Made by a program: the position numbers and the translations under genes | Notes under the pieces: model-generated | What the model was told of the DNA's origin: nothing | The model's input: only the letters and a program-made list of their open reading frames with translations | Databases searched by the model: none | From: Planococcus citri | Taxonomy: Eukaryota > Arthropoda > Insecta > Hemiptera > Pseudococcidae | DNA length: 64,000 nucleotides | Direction of reading: 5' to 3' | NCBI RefSeq assembly: GCF_950023065.1 | Contig: NC_088677.1 | Coordinates: forward strand, 85,213,469-85,277,468 | Shown: piece after piece, positions 1 to 12,263 of the stretch | How the letters are laid out: each line of letters starts with the position of its first letter | Position numbering within the stretch: the stretch's first letter is position 1

Positions 1-3000
1 TTACTTCGTTGAAATCGTGAAAACGTTATTTTCACGTCTTTTCGAAGAGTTAAATCTCAGAATTTGACCTAAAATAGCTAAACTTTGAATGTTACTGGAA
101 AAATCATATGAAAAATTATCGAGCACTTGCTAGTGTGTTTCAAAAATAAATTCTTCAATTTATTTGAAAAAATATGCATAAACGTCTTTTTTAGGGGTGC
201 CTAAAGTGAGGGGTTCTAAAAAAGGGGTTCAAAATTACAAATATACAGGGAGCATAATTTTACATTTTCATCAAGGTGATTGAATATATACCTTAAAACG
301 TTATGTTTAGCGCAAATCGCAGGTTTCTAGTTTTCCATGGGTTCCCAAAATATCGAAATTACGAAAAATGGGAAAATTGGATTTTTGAGTACCAGCGCAA
401 AATTCTATTGAGCTCAAAATTTAGTAAGATAGACGTCTTTCAGATACTAATTAACTGTAAAAAGCTTTTTAGCGGGGCTCAAAGGGGTAGATCCAAAATT
501 GTGGTTCCAAAATTTTCAAAAAATGAAAAACTCCCAATTTTCGCCCCCGAGGGTCGAAAATGGAAAAATCACCTCGCATAACGTTTATCAGATTCAAACA
601 GATATATTACGCTGAAAAAGTTTTTGAAAATAATAATCAGTGGTTCCTAAAATTTTTTATTTATTCACAACTTTGGGAACTCCTGGAGCCCAAAAAGTGG
701 TCATTTTGGGTCAATTAACCACGGATTCGTATTTGGGACATTTATATTATAACATTTTAAGAGTGGTTGAGTCGATAACTGTCCGAGCCCAAAAAATGGC
801 CTTATCGATACTCCTCCTTTACTCATTACCCATGAAATTAATTTTCCAAGAGATCAAATTATTTCTAGAGACTTGTGGTAGGGCTAAATTCCACTTTTTC
901 ATCTTGGAGGTGAGGGGGCGGGGGGCAAATCGAAAACATCACGTAGTGCTTTTCTGATGAAGATGTGCCAAATTAAAGGATTAAAATTTTGAAAAAAATA
1001 AACATGAAAATATTCACTTTTTTCATTTCTTGAGGAAGGGGACAAGTTCCACTTTCTCATCGTGTAGAAGGAGGAAGAATATTTAAAAATATTTTTAATG
1101 AAAATGAACCAAACATGAGGATTAAAAGGTAAAAAAAAAAAGGTGGAAATTTCAATTTTTCGGATTTTTTATATACATATGTATTTTGAAAACTGGGGGG
1201 AGAGGGGGCTTCCTGGCACGACTTATTTTTACTAGCATGATTGAAAAAAAATTTCTCATGAAATTCGACAGCTTTAGGGTGTTGACAAATATTTGTAAAT
1301 AAAAGTTCTCCCCTCCAATCCACATATTAGTTATGGGAGGAGATAGGGGCCTAAAGTTGGTATATTGGTCAATTTTATCCAAGTGTGGACATGACCGAGG
1401 TGGTGGAACTGGAAAGTTCACAACTTCAAAAAATTGTCTCTGATATTTCGACTTTTCATATATATTTTGTGAAATTGTGGGGCTCACTGGCACCACTTAT
1501 TTTTCAACGAGGGGATTGAAAATTTCATAGCGTAATTTTCTCACCCGAATTAACAACTTTAAGAGATGGGGAGGGGGATGAGAGTGAAAAAAAAACGAAA
1601 AAAAATTTCCACCATAGGGTATAAACAAAAAGACGTAGTGGGTGCTGAAAATTTTTGGGTATCTTCAACGACAACATAACGCACAAACCCAGGTGAACTG
1701 AAGGGTCCGGCGAAAGGGGCCGTAATTCACCTGTTACTCGAACTGGATTCTGGTAATTTCAGAGATATCAGATATTGGTAATTTGTACAAAAACTCGGTA
1801 TAGATTGAATCAGCTCGCAATGGTGATGGTGTCGCCTTCTCTATATGATCTCGTGTTATAGGACTACTGCTTGGTAGGCGTTAACTAAACATAAAACTGG
1901 ATATTAACTACTCCGATTTCCTTTGCTTTGTTGAGTGGCCCGAAAAGTAGTTTTAAATTAGATCCGCGCCGATGAATAGGCTTTGATAGAATTAAAAAAC
2001 CAACCAAACTCGAATACTTACGCGTATGTGTTTTTTTTCTCCTACTCGTATCGTATCAATGATACCGGCGGTAATGAGATCATGCGAGCAGGTTGTCTTT
2101 ACACAACAGTGTTTAAGAAGAGGAGAATTTACGAAACACACTGTAGATTGTGTTGTGTGGATCTATAATATGTAATATTGAACACGTGATACGATACGTA
2201 CCGGACATGTCTTTAATGGTTAAGAAATTGGAATTTCGCCGCTAATTAAAACTCACACGACCCCGCGCCGCGCATTAATATTCGTTAGGCATAAGGGTAG
2301 TAACCCCGATTATTTATAATTAAAGGGAAGCCGTTTTAGACACCTTTTTTTCTCGTCCTCGTCCAACGCCAACACCTTATACTCGTACACCGCTCGTACC
2401 AAAAAGGCACGTTTATAATCTTTAATAGAAAATTCTTCGATGGTCTCATAGTTGAAGCCTTGTTACCGCAGTCAAAATAATGTTTCACTTCCAACGACCG
2501 TATAGGTACCTATATAACTATGTAGAATTTTAATTACTATTATGCATAGGTGTAGGTGTAGGTGTGTTGAGTGCACGGTCAGCCCCTCGTACGAGTATAC
2601 TTAAGCTCATTTGCATGCAGTGTCCGGATAACTATATTGGAAACTGCCCCTCGGATTAACCCCTATTACAATGCTTCGCACGAAAACCAAAAGGGTTTGG
2701 GTTGAAAGTGAATTTCATAAGGAAGTTTCGGCTGATGAGATATTATCCTTCCTTACGTTAATTTGCAACCCTATAGGCAGGATTTCTACAGCGGGTAAAA
2801 GTGAATGGGATGATTCGTCTTTCATTGGAATTTCAGGTCGTGAGAAAAAATTGAGAAGATGAATGAAACGATATTAAAGAGGAATTTAGTCGTTCAAGTA
2901 CTAGGTTTTTTTTCCAAATTATAATAATAATTGAATAAGTATCATAAATTTTGAAACAGTCTATTCATAGGCAGCGGCTTTTTTTCAAAATGTCCATTCG

Positions 3001-3400
3001 CAACACATCCCTCAAGGTTTTCGTCATCAATACTGGATAGAAAAGTGTTCAGAATCTCATTGCTACCGAGTTCATTTCGCCTTCGACTAAAAGAAATGCG
3101 ATGTTTTGATGATGTAAAACTTGCAAAATTTGTATGAGCAGATAAACATGAAGGAGGGATAATTTTGTCTTTATATACATACTTGGAAAGGAGCTCATGC
3201 ACCCCAAAATTTTCGAAAACAGCGACCATCCCTCTAATTACAAATTTTTCGGTCTTCATTGCAAATTTCAAATACCTAACCAAAAAAATGTCTCTTCTTT
3301 GAGAACCCATCCTTGCACTCTTTCGGTGGCGAAATTTTACCTGCGAGACTTTCAACTCAAAATGAACGTCTCCATTGAATTAAGTCAACATCCGGACGAA
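1..3400. other. AT-rich intergenic sequence, no supported gene
   Basis: I see no gene here that I can support. Open frames are all under about 140 codons, lack recognisable domains and have no convincing splice context. The first 1.7 kb has the poly-A/T rich, mixed-direction look of decayed repeats. Positions about 1700-2900 are more complex and less repetitive and could be regulatory or the end of a neighbouring gene, but nothing identifies them. A short TAGGTG run lies near 2550. Confidence 0.5.
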
Positions 3401-5495
3401 AGTTTGATTTTGACGCAGAAATAAAAAAAATTGATAAATTGTGTATGTTTTGGTCATTTTTTAAATTTTATTTATTTTTTATTTTTTCAACTTGTTTGGA
3501 GGGCTACCAGACCACTTTCTTTACAGATAGGTAGGGGAAAAAAATAAAACAGGGAATTATTTTCTTAGCTGAGGTAACAAATTGGGGGTGGTGGATAGGT
3601 AATTTTATATGTAATATTGCGAAGTAATTGGTAGGCACATTGTAGAACCATAAAACATGTTATATGTATTTTAGTAATTAATATGCATGAATAGTTTCTT
3701 TACCGGATCATTTATTTTGTTTTATATTTTTGTTTCAGGTGAGTCCAAATTTTTGTCATAGAAACAAGAGAATATGAAAATTGAGTAAGTTGATTGTTTG
3801 AAACTCATACAAGAATCTTTACTTTATCCTTAAATTTAAATATTTACGTGGCTTAATTAAGTGAAATTGTGGTCTAAAAGTCGGCTTAAATTCGCTGAAC
3901 GTTTAATTTACGTATTGGGATTGAGAATGTGAGAGATTCTTTTTTGGCCAACTACATGTACAATATATAGTGTATCTATATCTAAAAAGAATTTAAAAGC
4001 ACAATGAATTCGCGTATTGAAATGTATTGATTTGAACTTAGTGTTATGAGCAATTTCAGAACTAAAATACAAACATTAGTTATCTATCGGCTGGCTAAAA
4101 AATTAAAACGAGTACGCGTCTATGAATTACGTATATTGGTAAATTTATATACACGTGAAAACAAATGGTGGATAGGTTTACATAGGTACTTATTCTAGAT
4201 TGTAATAAATTAAGCAAATATCAAAATTATTTTCTGATATGGAAGAATCACAAATCATTCATTTGTTATCTCTAGGTAAGTACAGTACATTTTTATACAA
4301 TTTTTGATTGTAAAAGAATGCCAATTCCTGATTTTGAAAATTCCATCTTTTGATTTTAAAATAGCAATTATCGGATGATGAATGAAAATTCGTCAATTTT
4401 TAGGTGTTAATCTTGTTGGAAGCGTGGTAAATTTTTTGATTGCGAAAAATGTGCCAATTTTTTATTAAGTTTATTTTTCAAGAAAATAATCAACTGTTGA
4501 TAAAAATAATCTATTCAAGGTTGTGCTAAAAGGTTTGTCTCCAACTTAGAGTTGACTCTGAATCAACTCTGCGTCAACTCTTTGTTTGACTTTTTCCAAA
4601 ATGAGTTGAAAAGATCGTCGAATCGCGATTTTTTTCAAATAGTTCGATCAAACTCTCCTCAACTCCTTTCTGCTTTTTTTCCGTAGGACCGTAATAATAT
4701 TTATGTTTAATGATACACACGTAGGTCCTTAAATTTTAACGTTTCAAGGCAGGTAATTCAGCAAATAGATTTTAAAATTTTTCTAGCAAAAATTTGGACT
4801 GAAACATTGGGTTGCGTAGTATTTGAAAAAAAAAGAATCGAATTAAAGTCATTACTCATTTTTAAAAATGTAGGAGTTCCCTCAATTTTCTCAAAACGAT
4901 ACTTAATTCAAGTCGATTTCATTGGCCAAATTTTAATTTGCGGGAGAAAATAAAAGGCTACCTAAGGTGATAGAAATTTGTTATAAAATTCTATCACATG
5001 AAAATTTCTCCAATTTCCTTCTACCTATACTAAACTTTTTTTGAACTTTCAGAGGAAAAAGGATGCGACATTTTATTCCCCGGTTTTAACAACTTCGACA
5101 GCTCACCAGTGAGAATTTTCACATCACAACAAAAGTGGAATGAAATGGGGTCATATTCACTTCGAAAATTTGAAAATTCAGAAAGAAGTGGTGAAAACTT
5201 GAAATTTTTGGTTGATAAAAACTGAAAATTCGTATGTTTTTGAATGAGGAGACGGTTCCAATTTTTATGAAAACAACGCTTGATTTTTGTGTAGAGCAAA
5301 GCGCAAAAATTTTAATAATTTGTTAAAATGACTTGGAACCAGTCTTTTAAAATGAACATTTTTCAAAATAAATATCGGTACTATCTTTGCTTTATGCAAA
5401 AAGGACTATTTGGCAAGTCGAATTTTCACTTTGAGTAAGGAAATATCAAGTAAGTTTTCAAAATTGCTGATATTTTACGAGTACAGCTTTATGCT
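3401..5495. repeat. Left edge of the duplicated receptor-gene unit (3' flank of copy 1)
   Basis: No gene. This stretch matches the DNA downstream of other receptor copies. The block around 3420-3560 resembles 34680-34800. The block around 4540-5290, with its run of AACTC/GAGTT-rich text, resembles 8950-9700. It therefore marks roughly where the repeated multi-kilobase unit begins. Boundaries are approximate because the similarity was judged by eye. Confidence 0.5.
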
Positions 5496-6401
5496 TCAAC
5501 AAGTACTAGTATTAGTTGTATTCGTGGTTCTGGTATGGGGGGTGACACCGTTTGTAGAAGTTGGAGATTGAAATGTATCTTTTCTGAACGTGAAACATAC
5601 CCCAATTACAATTCCTTCCATCATATAACCAATTTCAGCTAAATACGTGTGTATGGAGTTTACGCTGCGATATCCTATTCTGTACCGCGAAAAAATTATG
5701 TCTATAACTGTTAAAAAAGTAGAGAATACACCGATCATAATAATAAGACGTATATGTAAAGAAAATCTTGTCCACAATTCTGTTTTATCAATACTGGCTA
5801 ATCTTAGGTACCAAAATGCTCCAAAAATTGGAATTAAACGTATACTGCGGATAATCAAAGTCGTGTTGACGAGCTGCTTTTGTAGAACGTAGTAATCTAG
5901 TTGATTTTCTTCACTAAAGAAAATTATCAGGAAAATGGTGCACATCATAGGTAAAAATACGCCAAGAAGACAGTAAACGAAAAATTTCTTGTTTTGAGAA
6001 CCCGAGGATCGTTGTAGGTATACAGAAATTTTTCGGAAACATAAGCATATGTCTAGAGCGATGATGAATTTTATAAAACTAATATTGAACTCAAGGTATT
6101 TCATAATTACAGGACTAAGAATTTTTATTAAAGGAGTTCTGTAATGTATCGACGTTTCTAGTACCATTTCTAAAAAGCTAACATAAAGCAATAAAAGAAA
6201 GATACAATAAAAAGTTAAATTTTTTGCGGCCAAATTTTGAGTATTGTTACTTCGAAAAAACTTATAAAGGTGAAAGATTATACAGATGAACGAAAAAGGC
6301 AGTAAGACTAGGAGTCCTATTCCAAACAAAATATCGACTGCATAATTAATGACTAGACTCATACCCGTTGTTCCTTCTGTTAATAATCTTGATTTTGCCA
6401 T
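5496..6401 (-). CDS. Seven-transmembrane receptor, Methuselah-like type, copy 1
   Basis: 301 residues in one coding exon. Seven hydrophobic segments are visible at about 17-43, 61-82, 101-122, 140-162, 181-199, 213-237 and 250-272. Motifs that resemble the Methuselah/secretin-type 7TM fold are LDICLCFRK (116-124, end of TM3), SSGSQNKKFFVYC (132-144, into TM4), LWTRFSLHIRLIIM (209-222, into TM6) and EGIVIGVCFTFRKDTF (262-277, TM7 and start of tail). There is no signal peptide and essentially no ectodomain, unlike typical Methuselah proteins. The tail is Ser/Thr/Asn-rich and ends in Cys. A splice acceptor (exon begins at 6449) precedes the start by 48 nt. The frame stays open to the acceptor, but the predicted upstream exon has an in-frame stop, so the ATG at 6401 is preferred. 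Role: probably plasma-membrane signalling; ligand unknown. An unrelated insect 7TM family remains possible. Confidence 0.62.
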   Translation of the reverse strand: MAKSRLLTEGTTGMSLVINYAVDILFGIGLLVLLPFSFICIIFHLYKFFRSNNTQNLAAKNLTFYCIFLLLLYVSFLEMVLETSIHYRTPLIKILSPVIMKYLEFNISFIKFIIALDICLCFRKISVYLQRSSGSQNKKFFVYCLLGVFLPMMCTIFLIIFFSEENQLDYYVLQKQLVNTTLIIRSIRLIPIFGAFWYLRLASIDKTELWTRFSLHIRLIIMIGVFSTFLTVIDIIFSRYRIGYRSVNSIHTYLAEIGYMMEGIVIGVCFTFRKDTFQSPTSTNGVTPHTRTTNTTNTSTC

Positions 6402-7307
6402 AATGACAGCTTTTGGCCGCAGAAAATGATACGAATAGTTTCGCGAAGCCTAGAACAGAATAAGCAGGTAGGTACTAGGTAGAATATGTAATTATGCAGT
6501 TCAGAAAAAAATTAAATTTATATTCAAAAGTCATCTTTTTCATTCTACAGAAATGTTATGTATAAGCACCAATTTTATTTACGAGTAAGTATAAAATGAA
6601 TTTCTGTATAGTTCTAATTTTCGACCATTACATTACCGTGAATTTACTTTAACCTTCAACTTGATAGGTAGGTCTAGGTACCTATCACGTAGGTACATAT
6701 ATATTTCGGTTTCATCCCAAGTTTCAAAATGGGGAAAAAAATACAGTGAAGTACTTACAATACCTACATGTACCTACGAGTAAAAAAAAAATTGTTCGTC
6801 AACTTGAAAGCACTTTTTTACCATTAAAAATTCCTTTCATGGAAAACTAACGCTGGATTCGTATTCAACGGGTCGAAATACCCCGATTACCACATTTAGC
6901 ACCATCATTTTAAACTGTCCGAATTCAATTTTTTTGCTTGAATTTTTTTTGCATCCACGGATGAAATGAATTGGAAAATGAGTAATTAAATAGGTATGAA
7001 TTATGAAAATTTAATCAAAATCAGGGTGGAAAAAAGCTTTCAAGTTGATGAAAAATTGTAATTTTCGCGATCCATCAGTCTTCAAGCGTTTGGTAGAAGG
7101 CTGAAAGTGGTGTTGAATTCTGAATTTAATGGGTCAAGGAGGTTGAAAAACTCAAATCGCAACTTTCGACGGGAGTGACAGAGCAATTACACAGGTTATA
7201 TTATGTATTACCCAAAAGTTGCAAATGACCACGATTTTTCCTAAGATGACCCTACTTTGAGTTCTAATTTGATAAATGTCCAACGTTTGTTTAAAAAATT
7301 TACTCAC

Positions 7308-7389
7308 CTTGGATGCAAAAGTTGATTATTCGCTGGTAAACTTGATGTTCGTTTTCACTGAAAACAAAAGTCGCATGATAAAAATAACT
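7308..7389 (-). other. Predicted 5' non-coding exon of receptor copy 1
   Basis: The exon ends at 7308 with a strong minus-strand donor (AAG|GTGAGTA). It pairs with the acceptor TTCTGTTCTAG|GC before the coding exon, giving an intron of 6450-7307. The 5' end is a guess, placed at an arthropod initiator-like TCAGTT (about 7391-7386). The exon carries no start codon in frame with the receptor. Donor and flanking text recur upstream of copies 2-5. Confidence 0.5.
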
Positions 7390-10300
7390 GAACAGGACCT
7401 ATATAGGTATGATCGAGCTACAAATACAAACCTATTTCCTAATATGTATACTCTAATTTATCTTTCAAAATGTACTCACTATGTATAGAAGTCACGTAGG
7501 TATTAAAATTTCACATTGTTTGTTGATTTTTTTTTTGAAATTTGACAAAAACCAAAATGATACGACAAAAAAACTACCTACAAAACTGGAGATAATTTTA
7601 CGAATATGTTTAAACAAATGATGACAACGTCTATTTTAGATTACCCATCATTAAAATTAGATAGGTAGATATATCTACATATCATCAACTTGTTTTAATT
7701 TCTACTTAATCATAAGCGATCTCTCCTGCAATAGGCTTTTAGCTTTTGTAGAGACCTTTTTGTAATTAGCACGATAATACGAGCTTTAATTGAAGAGGTG
7801 TGTGGTTTAGGATGACATAAAAAGTATTATCCAGGGCATCGAGTGTTTTGTCTGTTTTTAAAAGCATATAGGCACCTAAACCATCGTAAAGGGAAATACT
7901 GAACTAGCACTCGATTAAATTGCTTTGGGAATGTTTCTTACCTGGTTGTGAATTTGATTCTGATGCCGTGATGACGCTGTTTAGAAAATGTAGGTAGTAA
8001 GTATTTGGTAAAATTGAAAATTGCGATTGTCTTGAGTTCTAGAGATAAGTATTTATAAATCACTTTCAAATTTTTTTTGGTAATGTTGACTGAGAATTTA
8101 AATCACACTCGAAGTTTGGAGAAAACCGTGTAGAAATCGGATAACTGAATGTTACCTTTAAAATCGTTCGAAAATTAATTCAAAGTACATATGTATTTAC
8201 ATCGTCCAAGCATTCTCTTGACCTCTTAAGGTTGACTTCCATTCCACTCCAGTAAATTATCACTCAATTTTCATAAAATTGTATCCCAAAAGTCGGCTTA
8301 AATTTGTTGAAAGTTTAATTTACGTATTGGGATTGAACTAAAATATGTATTAGTTACCTTACCTATACAGGTTATTACGAAAAAAATGGTGCGACAAAAA
8401 AATGAAAACAAGTACGTCTATGAATTACGTATTTATTGTAAATGTACCTATGTAAACGTGAAAACAAATCATGGATAAGTTTACATCTAGTCTTACTTAC
8501 TTTCAGATTATAATAAAACTTGGTAAACATCGACATTTTTTTTTTTTTTTTTTTTTTTTTGAGGTGATAGATTCGTGCATTCGTTATTTCTGTGTATCTA
8601 CATTTTAAAAAAATCATTTTTTAAAAATGTCGATTTGTGACTACATAAAGGCCAGGTTTTTTTAACGAATCTATCAGCTTTGATGGTTCCAGTAACTGCC
8701 AATTTTCGATGAAAAACACAATTTTTGATTATAAAAAAATGTCAATTTCTGGTTTTAAAAATTCCCTCTTTTGATCTCAAAATGTCAATTGATGGATGAT
8801 GAATTAAAATTGGTTAATATTTAGGGTTAATCTCTGGTTACAAATGTGATAAATTTTTGGTCGAAAAAGGTGCCCAATTTTTGATTTTTAAAATGTCAAT
8901 CGTCAATCGTGAATTATAAAATAATCTATCCAAGATTGGGTCAAGAGTTTTTTTTTTTCAACTCAGAGTTAACTCTGAATCAACTCTAAGTTGACTCTTT
9001 GTTTCATTCTTTTCAAAAATGAATTGAAAAGATGATTGATTCGCAATTTTTTTCAAAGAGTTTGGTCAAACTCTTCTCAACTTCTTTCAACTTTTTTCCT
9101 ATAATCATACGATCATTACAAAACGTAAGCCCTTAGCCCTTAAGTTTTAACTTCAGAGATAGGTAATTAAGCAAATAAATTTTAAAAATTTTCAAGCGGA
9201 AAGTTGAACTGAAAATTGGGTTGTGGTATTTGAAAAAAAATTATATATATTTGAATTCAAGTCATGACTCACTTTGAAAAATCCATATATAAATACCTAG
9301 GCCTATAGTTGGTGGAAATTCTCGATAAAATTCATCATTTGAAAATTCCTGCAAGTTCCTCCTAAAAAAATTTTTTTAGAACTTTATCTGGGGAAAAATT
9401 TGTACAAAGCATTTTATTCGCTGGTTTTAACTGCTTCAACTGCTCGCATGGAAGAATTTTCACTCACAGTAAAAGTGGAATGAAATGGGGTCAGATCACG
9501 AGTAGTTTTTGATGAGAATTCAGACAAAAATTGACGAAAAACTGAAATTTTTGGTTGATAAGAACAGAAAACTTCTTATGTTTTTTTTTAAATGAGGAAA
9601 CCGTTCCATTTTTGATAGAATTGCAATTTTTGTGGAGAGCAAAACGCAAAAATTTCGAACATTTTTTGGAATATAATTTTGCAATTCGGAGAGAAAAATG
9701 AGAGCAAACATCTCATGTCAATGTAAAAATTAAAAAATGATCAAATTTTCGAAATCAAATTCCAAAAAAATATCTAAAATTATTGAAGCAAATAAGTAAT
9801 TAAAATTTAATATAATATATTTTCCTTAAAAACTCCTGTAGTCTTCCAAAATAAAAATTTTTCAAAGTAAAAAACCCACGAAATCTTACCCTGTTTTATT
9901 GTACCTACCTAATTTTATCGCGATATGAACATCTGTCATTGTGACGAGGTATTGAAATAATTCCAAAAAGGGACTTGAATGCTGTGTTTTGAGGCATTGA
10001 ATTTTCTTTTGCATATCCTTTGAGCTTCTTTAGGGCGTTAAGAGGTCAAGTAGAACTTACATTGAAAACCCCATAGATGAAAAGAAAAAACCCAGCTCTT
10101 TTCAATTTTTTTCTCGGTTTCTAACCGGTTTTTTCAAAAAAATTTCGGTCAATGGTTAGGGTTACGGTTTATTTTGATCTTCGAAAACCGTTTATGTTCG
10201 TAGTTACCTACAATTTGTGGTTACAGGTAATGGTTAAAAACTGGTCAACACGCATGATTATGGCAGACTTAAAAACTTGGAGAAAAAATTAATTAGTAGA

Positions 10301-10905
10301 TAGGTAATAGGTATTAGCTTATTTTTCAAGGAAGAAAAATCTGTCAACTGTCTGACTTCATGTCAGATTTTGGGAAAAATCAATGAATTTGGTACTAAAA
10401 TTATAGGTTTTTAACGAACTTTCAATAATTACTTTCTGATATTTTGTCATCGACTTTTTTAAAATTTGGAATTCTAAATATTGTGTAGGCTTTAAGCATA
10501 AAAAAACATATCCATGATTTGAAGCTTTCCTTGGAGAGGATACTTATCACCGATTTTATGTTTAAATCTACATTTTACCGGATGTATAGGTATACTTTTG
10601 TCTTTCTATAATGATTTTCGAATTTCACTAATAGGCTGTTCCTGCTTTTTTGATTTACCTATGGGCAAGATTTTGAAAATTACATCAACATTACCGCATT
10701 ATTTCGCGCTTTCATAATTTTTCCTCTTAACGCTAAAAATAATTACCTAATTAAATTGGTAGGTATTTGATTATACTATTTTTGTTTTATGCATAAGAGC
10801 TACTTGGCACAGAAAATTTTCACATTGAGTTAGGAAATGTCATCTTTCTACCTACGTAAGATTTCAAAATTGCTGATATTTTATAACTTTTTGCTTTAAC
10901 AGCTA
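7390..10905. repeat. Inter-receptor block of duplicated unit, copies 1 to 2
   Basis: No gene. The stretch 7420-8160 is shared with 18240-18980, 26660-27370 and 45510-46080. It includes a conserved block near 7730-7900 (AATAGGCTTTTAGC, then a GTGTGTGGTTTAGGATG run). The promoter-side block that other copies carry upstream of exon 1 is missing here, so copy 1 seems to have lost it by deletion near 7400. A 25-nt poly-T tract lies at 8536-8560. The stretch from about 8950 to 9900 repeats the 3' flank of copy 1, and 9950-10900 is shared with 20990-21820. Confidence 0.5.
8536..8560. repeat. Poly-T homopolymer tract (25 nt)
   Basis: Twenty-five consecutive T residues, read directly. The equivalent position in other duplicated units is shorter, so this is a local slippage expansion. 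Confidence 0.95.
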
Positions 10906-11850
10906 CTAATAGCAGTTGTATGTATTAGTGGTTCTGGAGTGGTGGGTGACACGAGTTGTAGTAGATGAAGATTTAAATGTATCTTTCTTAAACGTGAAAC
11001 ATACCCCTATAACAATTCCTTCTATCATAATACCAATAATATTTAATACCCGGTATATGCTCTCTACATTCATATTATTTCCAAAGGTGTAATTCGAAAA
11101 AAATAAGTCTATAACTGTTAAAATAGTAGAGAATCCACCCAGCATAATAATAAGCCGGATATGCAGAGAAAATCTTGTCCACAATTCTGTTTTATCAATA
11201 CTGGCTGATCTTAGGTACCAAAATGCTCCAAAAATTGGAATTAAACGTATATTGCGAATGATAAAATTCGTGTGGAAAACTTTCAGAATACGCGGATCGC
11301 TCAGATTCATTTGTACTGGTTCGTTAAAGAAAATTATCAGCAAAAATATGGTGTATATCATAGGTAAACATACGCCAAGAAGACAATAAACAAAGAATCT
11401 CTTGTTTTGAGAACCCGAGGATCGTTGTAGGTATATAGTAATTTTTCGAAAACATAAGCATATGTCTAAAGCGATAATAAATTTTACAAAAGTTATATTA
11501 AAGTCCAGGTACTCTAAAATTACGAAAAGAATATTATATACTTGTATTATGGGATGTTCTAAAATATCAATTTCATCAAAATCGATCATCAATTGTAGTA
11601 CAAGATATGTTGAATAGCAAACATAATACAATAACAGAAAGCTACAATAAAAAGTTAGATTTTTTGTGGCCAAATTTTGAGTATTCTTAGTTCGAAAAAA
11701 CTTATAAAGATGAATGACCATACAGGCGATGGAAGAGGGTAATAACACTCTGCATCCTATGTAGTGCAAAACAATGAGTACATTAGCAATAGCTAAATCC
11801 GTATCATTATTAGGTGCATCCGTAGCATTAATAGCTGCATCCGCATCCAT
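10906..11850 (-). CDS. Seven-transmembrane receptor, Methuselah-like type, copy 2
   Basis: 314 residues, same seven-helix layout as copy 1. The N terminus is a 25-residue acidic stretch with two glycosylation sequons (N8-A-T and N15-D-T), consistent with an extracellular N terminus but far shorter than a Methuselah ectodomain. The LDICLCFRK, SSGSQNKRFFVYC, LWTRFSLHIRL and EGIVIGVCFTFKKDTF motifs are retained. The loops after TM2 and TM4 differ in length and sequence from copy 1; the TM4-TM5 loop has an N-L-S sequon. The tail is Ser/Thr-rich. An acceptor (TCTGTTTTAG|GC, exon begins 11938) lies 88 nt before the ATG, and an in-frame stop just after the acceptor confirms that translation starts in this exon. 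Function is inferred from the fold only. Confidence 0.62.
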   Translation of the reverse strand: MDADAAINATDAPNNDTDLAIANVLIVLHYIGCRVLLPSSIACMVIHLYKFFRTKNTQNLATKNLTFYCSFLLLYYVCYSTYLVLQLMIDFDEIDILEHPIIQVYNILFVILEYLDFNITFVKFIIALDICLCFRKITIYLQRSSGSQNKRFFVYCLLGVCLPMIYTIFLLIIFFNEPVQMNLSDPRILKVFHTNFIIRNIRLIPIFGAFWYLRSASIDKTELWTRFSLHIRLIIMLGGFSTILTVIDLFFSNYTFGNNMNVESIYRVLNIIGIMIEGIVIGVCFTFKKDTFKSSSTTTRVTHHSRTTNTYNCY

Positions 11851-12263
11851 CGTTTTTTATGTTTATTATTAGTTGTATTGCTGTCGTGAAAACGTTAGCT
11901 TTTGGCTGCAGAAAGTGATACGAATAGTTTTACAAAGCCTAAAACAGAATAAGCAGATAGATTACATGTAATTATGCAGTTCAGAAAAGAATCAAACTGA
12001 CATTGAAGTTCATCTTATTTCGTTCGATAGAAATGGTATACATACTAGTATAAGCACCAATTTCATCCACGAGTAAACTGAATTTTCGCATGTACTTAGT
12101 TCTAATTTTCAACTACATAATATGTATAGTTGAAACTTGAATTTACTTTCAAACCTTCAACTTGATAGGTAGTTAGGTACCTACTCGTATCACGTATATT
12201 TTCGTTTCATTTCAATTTCAAAGTGAAAAAAGAACTGAATTTTCTTTTCACTATAGTTAAGTA

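Noticed and set aside
303..957. Two frames of 92 and 105 codons near the left end
   Set aside because: Composition follows the surrounding AT-rich repeats; no start context, domain or splice evidence.
2942..3355. 137-codon minus-strand frame with a GSQRRDIFLV segment faintly like the receptor motif SGSQNKKFFV
   Set aside because: No membrane helices and no further similarity to the receptors; likely chance.
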